DNA of 23,469 bases, from the IMG/VR virus record IMGVR_UViG_3300020054_000693, positions 1-23,469 of that record; one strand, given 5' to 3'. The notes under the pieces were generated by a model that saw nothing but the letters and a program-made list of their open reading frames with translations, was not told the DNA's origin and did not search any database. This DNA comes from a virus. The position numbers and the translations under genes were made by a program. Positions 8,374 through 13,507 of the stretch are shown here, one piece after another. Numbering within the stretch: position 1 is the first letter of the stretch; each line of letters starts with the position of its first letter.

Positions 8374-8654
8374 CATTGACGAGCAAAGGTATTGAAGAGC
8401 TGTACGAAGAATTTCAGGCCCGCAAGCGCTCCGCTTGGTTGAGGGGTCGCGCGGAATATCGTCAGTCAGACGCCGATTCGTTTTTTGGTGACGCGGCTCA
8501 TGAAGCAGCCGAAGAGGTCGTAGATTTCAGCAACTACATAGATCAGCTTGCATTTGACGGTTGGATCTCCGAAGAAGAGCGCATGGAAATTGAGATTGAT
8601 TCCCTGAACAAGTTCGTCTGGCTCGATGGCGTGCGGAACAGGCGCAATGCGTGA
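8370..8654 (+). CDS. Hypothetical acidic helical protein
   Basis: The protein has 94 residues from GTG 8370 (GTGA overlap with the upstream stop) or 92 from TTG 8376. GAGGGG at 8362-8367 suits the TTG better because the GTG is only a few bases away. The sequence is acidic, with GIEELYEEFQARKRSAWLRGRAEYR, then EEERMEIEIDSLNKFVWL. It contains no Cys and no membrane segment. I do not recognise the family. Its end overlaps the next gene by 8 nt. Confidence 0.5.
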   Translation: MTLTSKGIEELYEEFQARKRSAWLRGRAEYRQSDADSFFGDAAHEAAEEVVDFSNYIDQLAFDGWISEEERMEIEIDSLNKFVWLDGVRNRRNA

Positions 8655-9030
8655 GCAGGTTGTGCGTTGGCATCAAGCGGACGCGGACCTGATTGAGTCG
8701 TGGGAATTCCAATTCCAGCGCGTGGGTTCGACGCAATGGGAGTGGGTCGCGGGCGTATCGCCGGCAAAGCCTTGCGTCGATTGCTTTCAAGCAACGGTGG
8801 TTGTGCCGGACGACGCATTGTTTTTGCGGTCGCGCAGCATCGCTGTGGGGGTTGAAAGCGAGTGGTCAAACCAAACGAGCGTGGTACTGCCGGAGCCGAC
8901 GTTCACCGGGGGTTTGCTTGTGTGCGTGCTTTTGCTGGCGTGGATAAAAAAAGCGCGACCCAGGACTTCTGGGCCGCGCTTATACCAGCGACACGTTCAA
9001 GACCCCCCTCAAACGTGCCCCATCGCGTAG
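8647..9030 (+). CDS. Small protein with Fn3-like part and PEP-CTERM-like membrane tail
   Basis: The 127-residue protein starts at ATG 8647, overlapping the previous gene. Residues about 5-80 look like one beta-sandwich of fibronectin III type (SWEFQFQRVGSTQWEWV, then SRSIAVGVESEWSNQTSV). Next comes P82-E83-P84, a hydrophobic helix at about 88-100 (GLLVCVLLLAWI) and a basic cluster KKARPR. PEP, then helix, then Arg/Lys is the order of PEP-CTERM sorting tails. However, about 20 residues follow the basic cluster and no N-terminal signal peptide is visible, so true sorting is uncertain. The last codons run through the terminator of the converging dcm operon. Confidence 0.55.
   Translation: MREQVVRWHQADADLIESWEFQFQRVGSTQWEWVAGVSPAKPCVDCFQATVVVPDDALFLRSRSIAVGVESEWSNQTSVVLPEPTFTGGLLVCVLLLAWIKKARPRTSGPRLYQRHVQDPPQTCPIA
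8946..8979 (-). terminator. Intrinsic terminator of the minus-strand dcm operon
   Basis: Read on the minus strand, an 11-bp GC-rich stem (8969-8979 with 8953-8963, one G-U pair) with a 5-nt loop is followed by seven U (8952-8946). This is a classical Rho-independent terminator about 80 bases past the dcm stop. It lies inside the 3' coding part of the converging plus-strand gene at 8647-9030. On the plus strand the hairpin is followed only by TTATA, so it would terminate poorly there. Confidence 0.85.
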
Positions 9031-9040
9031 ATGTCGCTGG
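8985..9040 (-). repeat. 9-bp inverted repeat in the dcm 3' untranslated region
   Basis: CCAGCGACA (8985-8993) is repeated inverted as TGTCGCTGG (9032-9040), with a shorter inner complement (CGTT 8994-8997 with AACG 9012-9015). Together with the adjacent terminator it would give the dcm transcript a two-stem 3' end. It may protect the 3' end or insulate the convergent genes. Confidence 0.5.
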
Positions 9041-9058
9041 CTTCTCCAGGCTGTCCTT

Positions 9059-10060
9059 CTACCTAATTCCAGCCCTTTGATTGATTAGCGTGCGCCATGC
9101 GAGCGCAGCCACGCTTGGAACTTGTCCGTTGCCGATGCACCGCAGTCGGTCCATCCGAGCGGCCACCCCATCAGCCACTCGACCCACGTCGGGTTCAGTT
9201 TGCCACCAACCTGCGCGGCGAGCGTCGGCGTGTTCCGCGTCGCTTTGGATGGCGCGTTCGTCTCTTTCGCATTGTGCGCCGTCGGCGTCGGCCACAAATT
9301 GCGCGCTACCGCCGCCGGAAGGCTCGACTGCCTGCCTCCGCGCGCGATCGTCCCCGCCCCCGGCGGCCCTTTCCAATCTCTTGAATTGGGCGTCGGCCAC
9401 AAATTCTTTCGTGCCATCGTTTGCAAACTGGGACGCACCTTGCCTTTTCTTCCCATGCCGCCGCCTTGATTCGTCCCATAACTTGATGCGCTGGGCGTTG
9501 GCAGCCACGCCTGACAGCCTGGGTGCTTCATCATCGAGGGTGACAACTGATTCGCTGTGGCTGTGGGCGTCGCAAGCCAAGATCCAGATCCGGTCACGCT
9601 TGTGAGGTGCGCCGGCATGGTGCGCTCCGACAACTCCCCATTCAGCATCGAACCCCATCGAGGCAATATCGCAGAGTACGCGGTCGAATCCTCGAGAAGT
9701 GAGCATTGGACTGTTCTCAATGAATGCGTATCTGGGTCGAACGTCGCAAATGATGCGCGCCATTTCTGACCACAGTCCTGACTTCTCGCCTGCAATTCCT
9801 GCGCCTTGACCGGCTGCGCTGATGTCCTGACACGGGAATCCTCCCGAAACGACGTCAACAACGCCTCGCCATGCGCGTCCATCAAACGTCCGCACGTCAT
9901 CCCAGACCGGGAACGGCTCAAGGCATCCATCGTTTTGGCGTGCCAGCAAAACGTCTCGTGCGTATGGGTCGAACTCGACAGCGCAGACCGTTCGCCATCC
10001 GAGCAAGCGGCTTCCGAGTATTCCTCCACCAGCGCCCGCGAAAAGTGCCAGCTCATTCAT
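9059..10060 (-). CDS. dcm: DNA (cytosine-5) methyltransferase
   Basis: The 333-residue protein is called from ATG 10060 (MNELALFAGAGGG), the usual family start; GTG 10069 would add three residues. Motif I is residues 5-13 (ALFAGAGGG). The catalytic motif IV is G73-G-F-P-C77-Q. Motif VI is F113-I-E-N-S117 and motif VIII H153-K-R-D-R-I-W. Motif X is at the C-terminus (RCIGNGQVPSVAALAWRTL). Between VIII and X is a low-complexity, repeat-bearing target-recognition region with several F-V-A-D-A units. Orphan phage Dcm enzymes modify phage DNA against host restriction. It is the last gene of the minus operon with ssb and erf. A second frame is open through almost all of it. Confidence 0.9.
   Translation of the reverse strand: MNELALFAGAGGGILGSRLLGWRTVCAVEFDPYARDVLLARQNDGCLEPFPVWDDVRTFDGRAWRGVVDVVSGGFPCQDISAAGQGAGIAGEKSGLWSEMARIICDVRPRYAFIENSPMLTSRGFDRVLCDIASMGFDAEWGVVGAHHAGAPHKRDRIWILACDAHSHSESVVTLDDEAPRLSGVAANAQRIKLWDESRRRHGKKRQGASQFANDGTKEFVADAQFKRLERAAGGGDDRARRQAVEPSGGGSAQFVADADGAQCERDERAIQSDAEHADARRAGWWQTEPDVGRVADGVAARMDRLRCIGNGQVPSVAALAWRTLINQRAGIR
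9085..10056 (-). other. Long second frame within dcm (possible overprinted gene)
   Basis: In the +1 frame relative to dcm, an uninterrupted 323-residue reading runs from ATG 10056, four bases after the dcm ATG, to 9085. It begins MSWHFSRALVEEYSEA, has repeated WPTP-type units and ends with LNPTWVEWLMGWPLGWTD. From memory, proteins with this N-terminus and this C-terminal motif are widely deposited from phages. They are possibly just this same alternative frame of dcm homologues. Stop-free length and a composition resembling a recurrent family argue for caution before discarding it. The true dcm motifs are all in the other frame. Expression is unproven. Confidence 0.35.
9284..9405 (-). repeat. 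17-bp direct repeats in the dcm target-recognition region
   Basis: GGCGTCGGCCACAAATT occurs exactly at 9284-9300 and 9389-9405, 105 bp (35 codons) apart, so both copies are read in the same dcm frame (FVADA). Degenerate relatives near 9494 and 9566 encode VAANA and ACDA. The repeats sit between motifs VIII and X, where specificity is set. They could allow recombination-driven change of target recognition. Confidence 0.7.
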
Positions 10061-10106
10061 CGAATCCACTTTTTCTTTTGATGCCCATCAATTCCACCAA
10101 CCCCGC

Positions 10107-10382
10107 TCATTCTTCCCAATGAACGGGACAATGATAAGCCTCAACTGCACATGTGCATTTGCTGCTTCCCAATGCTGTTTCGAGCTCGCGAATGCGAGCG
10201 TCCGCTTGCGTCTGCCGGCGCGTATGAAACGCGCTCGTCGATGCGTGGTACTCGCTCCAAAGCTCGAGGAGTTTGTACTCCATCAAATCAAGCGGGTTGT
10301 GTTCAGGCGCGCATTTCTGCTCAGCCCAGAGCCGAGCCATCGTCACGTCGTCAAGGTTGGGCTGTCTCACTTCGGCTCCCAC
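10107..10382 (-). CDS. Hypothetical protein between erf and dcm
   Basis: The protein has 91 residues from GTG 10382, which overlaps the erf 3' end by 16 nt; ATG at MARLWAEQ would be shorter. The N-terminal half is helical and acidic (LDLMEYKLLELWSEYH) and the middle basic (TRRQTQADARIRELE). The C-terminus has a C-x-C-x(6)-H-C-P-V-H pattern (KCTCAVEAYHCPVHWEE) that could bind a metal. I do not recognise the family. Operon position suggests an accessory function in recombination or modification. Confidence 0.5.
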   Translation of the reverse strand: MGAEVRQPNLDDVTMARLWAEQKCAPEHNPLDLMEYKLLELWSEYHASTSAFHTRRQTQADARIRELETALGSSKCTCAVEAYHCPVHWEE

Positions 10383-10984
10383 TCCTGGATCGCAGAAATC
10401 GTTCGACCAAGATCAGAATCAAGCAGCTCAATCGGACTGCTGTATCCAAAGCGCTTTGCAATCTCAACGATGATTTCCGTTGCGCCGATATCGTCACCGA
10501 TCTCTTTTGCGCGGACGCTGGCTGCGTGCTTCACCTTATTTCGGCTTTCGGCGCTCATGGCCGGCGCTTTGCGCTGCCGTCTGGGCTCCTTGACGACGGG
10601 TAAAGAACCCCGCCCAGACGCAGACTCGCCGTCATCGTCTTCTTCTGTGACCAGACAAAGTGCGCCCGAAATTCCATACCTTCGGGCGTAAGACACAGCC
10701 GCGCACGCACCTTGCGGATCGTGCTTGGAAAGCGGAACGGTGAACTTGTATTCGATGTACTCACCGCTCGCGTGGATCACGCGCGTGATGACGCCGGCCT
10801 TGTCTTCTTCTGACACAGGAAACTGCATCACGCCCAGCCCGTGCTTCGACAAAATCGGATCGATCACTCGATGAATCGCCGCAAGCGACGCAAAACGACT
10901 TTTGAAATGAGGGTTGATGCTGTCGAACGCGATCGACGGGCATTCGGACTGAAACGAAATCAAAGCGCTGTTCAGATTTTTCAT
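10367..10984 (-). CDS. erf: ERF-family single-strand annealing recombinase
   Basis: The 205-residue protein starts at ATG 10984, with GGAG 8 nt upstream on the minus strand. The ERF core is clear: NPHFKSRFASLAAI (about 24-37), KHGLGVMQ, SGEYIEYKFTVPL, then DPQGACAAVSYARRYGISGALCLVTEEDDDG (about 89-119). The C-terminal part is basic and helical. ERF (P22 Erf type) proteins anneal complementary single strands and promote phage recombination and circularisation. It pairs functionally with the upstream ssb and, on the other strand, the RusA-like resolvase. Its leader is the pseudoknot-capable ssb-erf gap, so translational control is plausible. Confidence 0.88.
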   Translation of the reverse strand: MKNLNSALISFQSECPSIAFDSINPHFKSRFASLAAIHRVIDPILSKHGLGVMQFPVSEEDKAGVITRVIHASGEYIEYKFTVPLSKHDPQGACAAVSYARRYGISGALCLVTEEDDDGESASGRGSLPVVKEPRRQRKAPAMSAESRNKVKHAASVRAKEIGDDIGATEIIVEIAKRFGYSSPIELLDSDLGRTISAIQEWEPK

Positions 10985-11000
10985 GATGGGATCTCCAGGT

Positions 11001-11062
11001 GGTGGAGCGGGCTCCCAATGAGGCTACCCAGACCCGCTCCACCGGAGGAGGCTGGGTAGCCT
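11001..11062 (-). promoter_or_regulatory. H-type pseudoknot in the ssb-erf intercistronic mRNA
   Basis: Two perfect 11-bp complementary pairs are interleaved. Stem 1 is 11052-11062 with 11021-11031; stem 2 is 11033-11043 with 11001-11011. On the minus-strand RNA the loops are 8, 1 and 9 nt, the classic H-type geometry with two coaxial stems. The 5' arm begins in the ssb stop codon, and the erf Shine-Dalgarno GGAG lies four bases after the 3' arm. It fills the whole gap between the genes. A translational operator for erf, perhaps bound by SSB, is inferred. Confidence 0.75.
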
Positions 11063-11435
11063 AAAACGGGATCTCTTGGTCTTCGATGCCGTCCTGCTGG
11101 CGCGGCATCTTCGGGCTGTCGGACTCTACGTACTTCGTGATCTCAAGATCGTCAGCGCGGATCTCAAGCGAAGTTTTGCTTTCGCCTTTTGAGTCGTACT
11201 GACGTGCGGAAAACGATCCGACCACAGTCACCGCGGCTCCCTTCTTCAGCAGATGCTCGAGCGCCGACCCGCGCTTGCCCCAAACTGAGCAGCGAAACCA
11301 AGTCGGCACCTCTGCCTGCCGGCTCGGCTGGTTTGCCAAGCTAAACTCTGTGACGGTGGATTGACCGATTGTCTTGGTTTCAGCATCTCGACCGATGCGT
11401 CCGCTCACCATAATGCGAGCAATGTTTTGTGCCAC
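11061..11435 (-). CDS. ssb: Single-stranded DNA-binding protein
   Basis: The 124-residue protein starts at GTG 11435, five bases after a strong AAGGAGG (11447-11441). The OB-fold pattern of bacterial/phage SSB is visible: NIARIMVSGRIGRDAETKTI, TWFRCSVWGKRGSALEHLLKKGAAVTVVGSFSARQY and SLEIRADDLEI. The tail is short and ends in the acidic tip DQEIPF, which in this family docks partner proteins. It protects single strands during replication and should cooperate with ERF encoded next. The stop codon is part of the pseudoknot in the following gap. Confidence 0.9.
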   Translation of the reverse strand: MAQNIARIMVSGRIGRDAETKTIGQSTVTEFSLANQPSRQAEVPTWFRCSVWGKRGSALEHLLKKGAAVTVVGSFSARQYDSKGESKTSLEIRADDLEITKYVESDSPKMPRQQDGIEDQEIPF

Positions 11436-11454
11436 GTGGGCCTCCTTTTGTTGA

Positions 11455-11649
11455 CTAGCTTGCTAGCACAGCAGAGCACGCTGCGCAGAGCAAACCGAAC
11501 CAAATCACCACCAAGATGATCCCGACGGCGTCGGCGATCGCAAACCACCACGGGTCTTGCTCACCAAAAATCTCATCCAATGCCTCTTCGATGTCGAGCT
11601 GCCGCTCAGAGTCTTGGAACCAACGAGAAGGCTGTTCGTCAAGCTTCAT
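11455..11649 (-). CDS. Small single-pass membrane protein
   Basis: The 64-residue protein starts at ATG 11649, overlapping the upstream gene by 11 nt. It has an acidic N-terminal half (SERQLDIEEALDEIFGEQ) and one strong C-terminal membrane segment, about residues 36-62 (WFAIADAVGIILVVIWFGLLCAACSAVL). Short early-region membrane proteins of phages can affect superinfection or host functions. No family is recognised. A small palindrome (CTAGC TT GCTAG, 11455-11466) covers its stop. Confidence 0.5.
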   Translation of the reverse strand: MKLDEQPSRWFQDSERQLDIEEALDEIFGEQDPWWFAIADAVGIILVVIWFGLLCAACSAVLAS

Positions 11650-11941
11650 TGTGCGCGTCCTCGAGCTTGTTGATTACTTTTTGCAAATCAAGCTCGCGCT
11701 GAAGCCAATCCAAACTCGACTTCAAAACTTTGATTGCATGCTCAGCCTCACGAAGAGCTTCGTGCGCGTTGCAAGCCGGCGCGGAATAGCGCTTCAAAAT
11801 CTTATTTCCAGCTTCATGCAACAAGAGAGATGCGTGCATGGCGTTTGAGTCAGCCGTAAAACGCGCGTCTTTCAACTCGACATCGAGTTTCGCAATCATT
11901 TGCTTTCTCAGAGCCTCCGTTTTTTTGTGTTGGGTACTCAT
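11639..11941 (-). CDS. Hypothetical helical protein
   Basis: The 100-residue protein is called from ATG 11941 because GGAGG lies just upstream within the end of the previous gene; earlier starts lack this. It is all-helical and charged (KKTEALRKQMIAKLDVELKDARF; ALREAEHAIKVLKSSLDWLQRELDLQKVINKLE), with a probable coiled coil in the C-terminal half. There is no catalytic motif. It is the second gene of the minus-strand operon. Confidence 0.5.
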   Translation of the reverse strand: MSTQHKKTEALRKQMIAKLDVELKDARFTADSNAMHASLLLHEAGNKILKRYSAPACNAHEALREAEHAIKVLKSSLDWLQRELDLQKVINKLEDAHNEA

Positions 11942-11945
11942 TGGT

Positions 11946-12176
11946 CTAATCCTCCAAGTGTCCGCAGCCGGGCTGCCATCGTTCAAAGATCTCGATTGCA
12001 CGCTCCTCTTCAGCGTCAGTCAATCCAGCGTCGATCACGAATGCGTCGATGCCGTGATCGTGAGCCACCGAAATTTTGTGCAGCTCGCCGTCGTCGTCGA
12101 AGAAATGAACCTCGGCTGTTTCGCAGTCAAACGAAACGATTGCAGGTTCGTGATAGCTGAGTTTGGGTTGTGCCAT
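11946..12176 (-). CDS. Hypothetical acidic protein, first gene of the minus operon
   Basis: The 76-residue protein starts at ATG 12176, with AGGA eight bases upstream; a longer TTG start at 12230 would run through the operator and is rejected. It is very acidic, with beta-like IVSFDCETAEVHFFDDDGELHKISVAHDHGIDAFVI, then DAEEERAIEIFERWQPGCGHLED. Small acidic early phage proteins can be DNA mimics, but nothing here proves it. It directly follows operator O1, so it should respond to the phage regulator. Confidence 0.5.
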   Translation of the reverse strand: MAQPKLSYHEPAIVSFDCETAEVHFFDDDGELHKISVAHDHGIDAFVIDAGLTDAEEERAIEIFERWQPGCGHLED

Positions 12177-12189
12177 TGGGTGTCCTGCT

Positions 12190-12210
12190 TTGTTCACACG
12201 AAGTGAACAA
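12190..12210. promoter_or_regulatory. Operator O1, 21-bp palindrome upstream of the minus operon
   Basis: TTGTTCAC (12190-12197), five bases, then GTGAACAA (12203-12210) is a perfect 8-5-8 dyad 14 bp upstream of the first minus-strand ATG. Its size and spacing fit a dimeric phage repressor. A related site, O2, lies over the start of the divergent HTH gene. I could not identify convincing -10/-35 boxes for the minus promoter. Confidence 0.75.
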
Positions 12211-12233
12211 TACCTATGCTCGCGGCGCAACAG

Positions 12234-12263
12234 GAATTTCGACTTCAGCGAAAGAATTTCGAC
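12234..12263. repeat. Two 10-bp direct repeats with 20-bp period
   Basis: GAATTTCGAC is present at 12234-12243 and 12254-12263, exactly two helical turns apart. A perfect palindrome CCCCGCGGGG follows at 12274-12283, and an inverted repeat CGCCCA/TGGGCG lies at 12294-12311. The cluster could serve regulator binding or replication initiation. No function is demonstrable from sequence. Confidence 0.5.
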
Positions 12264-12306
12264 CAGCGCGCAACCCCGCGGGGAGTGACGCTCGCCCAGC
12301 CAATTT

Positions 12307-12323
12307 GGGCGGGCGTGGGCGGG
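12307..12323 (+). other. G-quadruplex motif in the divergent control region
   Basis: Four GGG runs separated by 1, 3 and 1 bases (GGGCGGGCGTGGGCGGG) satisfy the canonical G-quadruplex rule with very short loops. They are formed by a tandem 10-bp repeat GGGCGGGCGT at 12307-12326. This lies between the two operators in a non-coding interval. Confidence 0.7.
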
Positions 12324-12360
12324 CGTGAAAGGGGATCAAGGGGACCAACTGATTTGCAGT

Positions 12361-12470
12361 TTGGGGACTTAGGTGCGCTCAAATCGAGCTGAAAAGCAGA
12401 CCTATGTCCCTCAAAAGCGTTGGGGACTTAAGTGCGCTCAAATCGACTGAAAAAACATACTTACGTCCCC
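12361..12470. repeat. Two tandem dyad repeats (59-bp period) with a compensatory change
   Basis: Two copies start at 12361 and 12420, sharing TTGGGGACTTA, then GTGCGCTCAAATCGA and CTGAAAA. Each closes with an inverted arm: 12364-12374 pairs with 12400-12410, and 12422-12433 pairs with 12459-12470, each with a single mismatch. Pair G12372-C12402 of copy 1 is A12431-T12461 in copy 2, so pairing is kept while sequence changes. Loops are about 25 nt. A small extra dyad lies at 12345-12364. Confidence 0.75.
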
Positions 12471-12486
12471 TCCCTTGGGGGTGGTA

Positions 12487-12515
12487 TTGAATTCTTTTGA
12501 TTTGTTCATTATGAG
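12487..12515 (+). promoter_or_regulatory. Putative promoter for the HTH regulator gene
   Basis: TTGAAT (12487-12492), a 17-bp spacer, then TATGAG (12510-12515) gives 4/6 matches at both sigma-70 boxes with ideal spacing. Predicted initiation would fall around the ATG at 12522, so the mRNA may be leaderless, as known for lambda cI from PRM. The -10 box is inside operator O2. Confidence 0.5.
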
Positions 12516-12522
12516 TGCTCAA
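12502..12522. promoter_or_regulatory. Operator O2, degenerate copy of O1 over the regulator start
   Basis: TTGTTCAT (12502-12509), five bases, then GTGCTCAA (12515-12522) repeats the 8-5-8 plan of O1 with 7/8 and 6/8 half-site matches. It overlaps the predicted -10 box and the first base of the HTH gene ATG, so binding should block that promoter. O1 and O2 at the two ends of the control region suggest one regulator controlling both directions. Confidence 0.65.
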
Positions 12523-12779
12523 TGCAAAAAACACATCCGATCCTGCGTTTTGCGCAGGCACATGGCCTCAAAAGAAAAGACGTTTTTGACCGCCTCGAGA
12601 TCCCTCAGACCGTGGGGCGCAAGCTCGTCTTAGGCTTGACGCGCGCTTCCTGGTCTCGAGCTCGAGGCTGGGAGGCGATGACGGCGGGAGAGATTTCTGC
12701 GTCAGAAGTCATGGATTGGCAGCTTGAGTGTGACAGATCCGGTCACAACAAGGGGGGAGACGATGAACGAGCAGATTGA
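12522..12779 (+). CDS. Small HTH regulator (Cro/YdaS-like)
   Basis: The 85-residue protein starts at ATG 12522, with no Shine-Dalgarno. A helix-turn-helix is likely at about 6-45 (ILRFAQAHGLKRKDVFDRLEIPQTVGRKLVLGLT), followed by an effector helix with ASEVMDW. Size, first position on the rightward strand and the operator over its start fit a Cro-like autoregulator. It overlaps the next gene by 17 nt. No cI-type partner with a LexA-like peptidase domain is present, so lysogeny cannot be claimed. Specificity for O1/O2 is inferred from position. Confidence 0.55.
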   Translation: MQKTHPILRFAQAHGLKRKDVFDRLEIPQTVGRKLVLGLTRASWSRARGWEAMTAGEISASEVMDWQLECDRSGHNKGGDDERAD

Positions 12780-13119
12780 TTGGATCAATTCTCACGCGCG
12801 CGTGAACGATCCCGAAACCTCGAAGGCTGCGGCAGAGCGCACGGCCTTGCGCGCCGGCTCAGCGAAAGCGTCTATTCTGCGCGTGCTCGCTGTCCGATGG
12901 GGTGGCCCAATGACCTTTGAGGAGGTCGCTCGCGCGGCGAACATCAGCGAGTCGAGCGCCTGGAAGCGCTTGAGCGATCTCAAACGAGAGGGTCGAGTGG
13001 TCGTCGTCGATCAGGCCGGCGTGACGCGGCAAAATTGCATGGCTAGCCGGTACGAGCTGTCCGCGGTGGGCGCGTCGGATATTCTGAAGCTGGACGGGGG
13101 TGGCAATGAACGGGATTGA
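12763..13119 (+). CDS. Winged-helix DNA-binding protein
   Basis: The 118-residue protein starts at ATG 12763 after a strong AGGGGGGAG; an in-frame upstream TTG is less likely. A winged helix is visible at about 28-85: AKASILRVLAVRWGGPMTFEEVARAANISESSAWKRLSDLKREGRVVVVDQAG. The N-terminal DPETSKAAAERTALRAGSAKASILRVL resembles a common phage early-gene wHTH. It probably acts as a transcription or replication-initiation accessory factor. It overlaps the replication-like gene downstream by 14 nt. Confidence 0.65.
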   Translation: MNEQIDWINSHARVNDPETSKAAAERTALRAGSAKASILRVLAVRWGGPMTFEEVARAANISESSAWKRLSDLKREGRVVVVDQAGVTRQNCMASRYELSAVGASDILKLDGGGNERD

Positions 13120-13495
13120 TTGGCCTCAGGTGGTGGAGGCTTTCGGCCACTACGGCAAGCGGGTGACCCCGACGCTGCGCGGCGCTCGCAAGCGGCTCAT
13201 CGAGAGGCTCGCAGAGGAGTACTCGACTGAGGATCTGGTCAGCGCGGTTCACGGCTACGTTCATTTCCACAAGGGTCTGGACGAGCGTAACGGCTTTGAT
13301 CCGCGTCAATGGTTCACGCCCGAGAGCGTGTTCCGTTTTGAGAAGCTTGAGGGCCGGATTGAGCTGGGAATGGACGGCCCGTGGCAAAAGCCGCTGTCGC
13401 ACGAGGAGCAGGTCAAAGCGCGTCAGAAGGCCGCACAAGAGCGCCTGAACGCGGCGCGCGCAAATCGGGAGGGCAGGCTGCGGTCAGTTAGCTAA
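13106..13495 (+). CDS. Replication-organiser-like protein (C-terminal domain type)
   Basis: The 129-residue protein starts at ATG 13106. The region ARKRLIERLAEEYSTEDLVSAVHGYVHFHK, then DPRQWFTPESVFRFEKLEGRIE, resembles the conserved C-terminal domain found in phage replisome-organiser proteins (pattern RKLIRARLKEGY, YLRPETLFG). The basic, Gln/Ala-rich C-terminus follows (KARQKAAQERLNAARANREGR). The DNA-binding part may be supplied by the wHTH protein encoded just upstream, a split of the usual two-domain protein. Loading the host helicase onto an origin is the expected role. Confidence in the family is moderate. Confidence 0.5.
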   Translation: MNGIDWPQVVEAFGHYGKRVTPTLRGARKRLIERLAEEYSTEDLVSAVHGYVHFHKGLDERNGFDPRQWFTPESVFRFEKLEGRIELGMDGPWQKPLSHEEQVKARQKAAQERLNAARANREGRLRSVS

Positions 13496-13507
13496 GCTGC
13501 TCTCGCG

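Noticed and set aside
12230-12300. Minus-strand sigma-70 promoter for the ssb operon
   Set aside because: TTGCGC and TATTGT boxes are present but only 12 bases apart; no acceptable spacing was found.
12177-12521. CRISPR array or tRNA-like element in the control region
   Set aside because: Only two repeat copies with dyads and no spacers; no cloverleaf.
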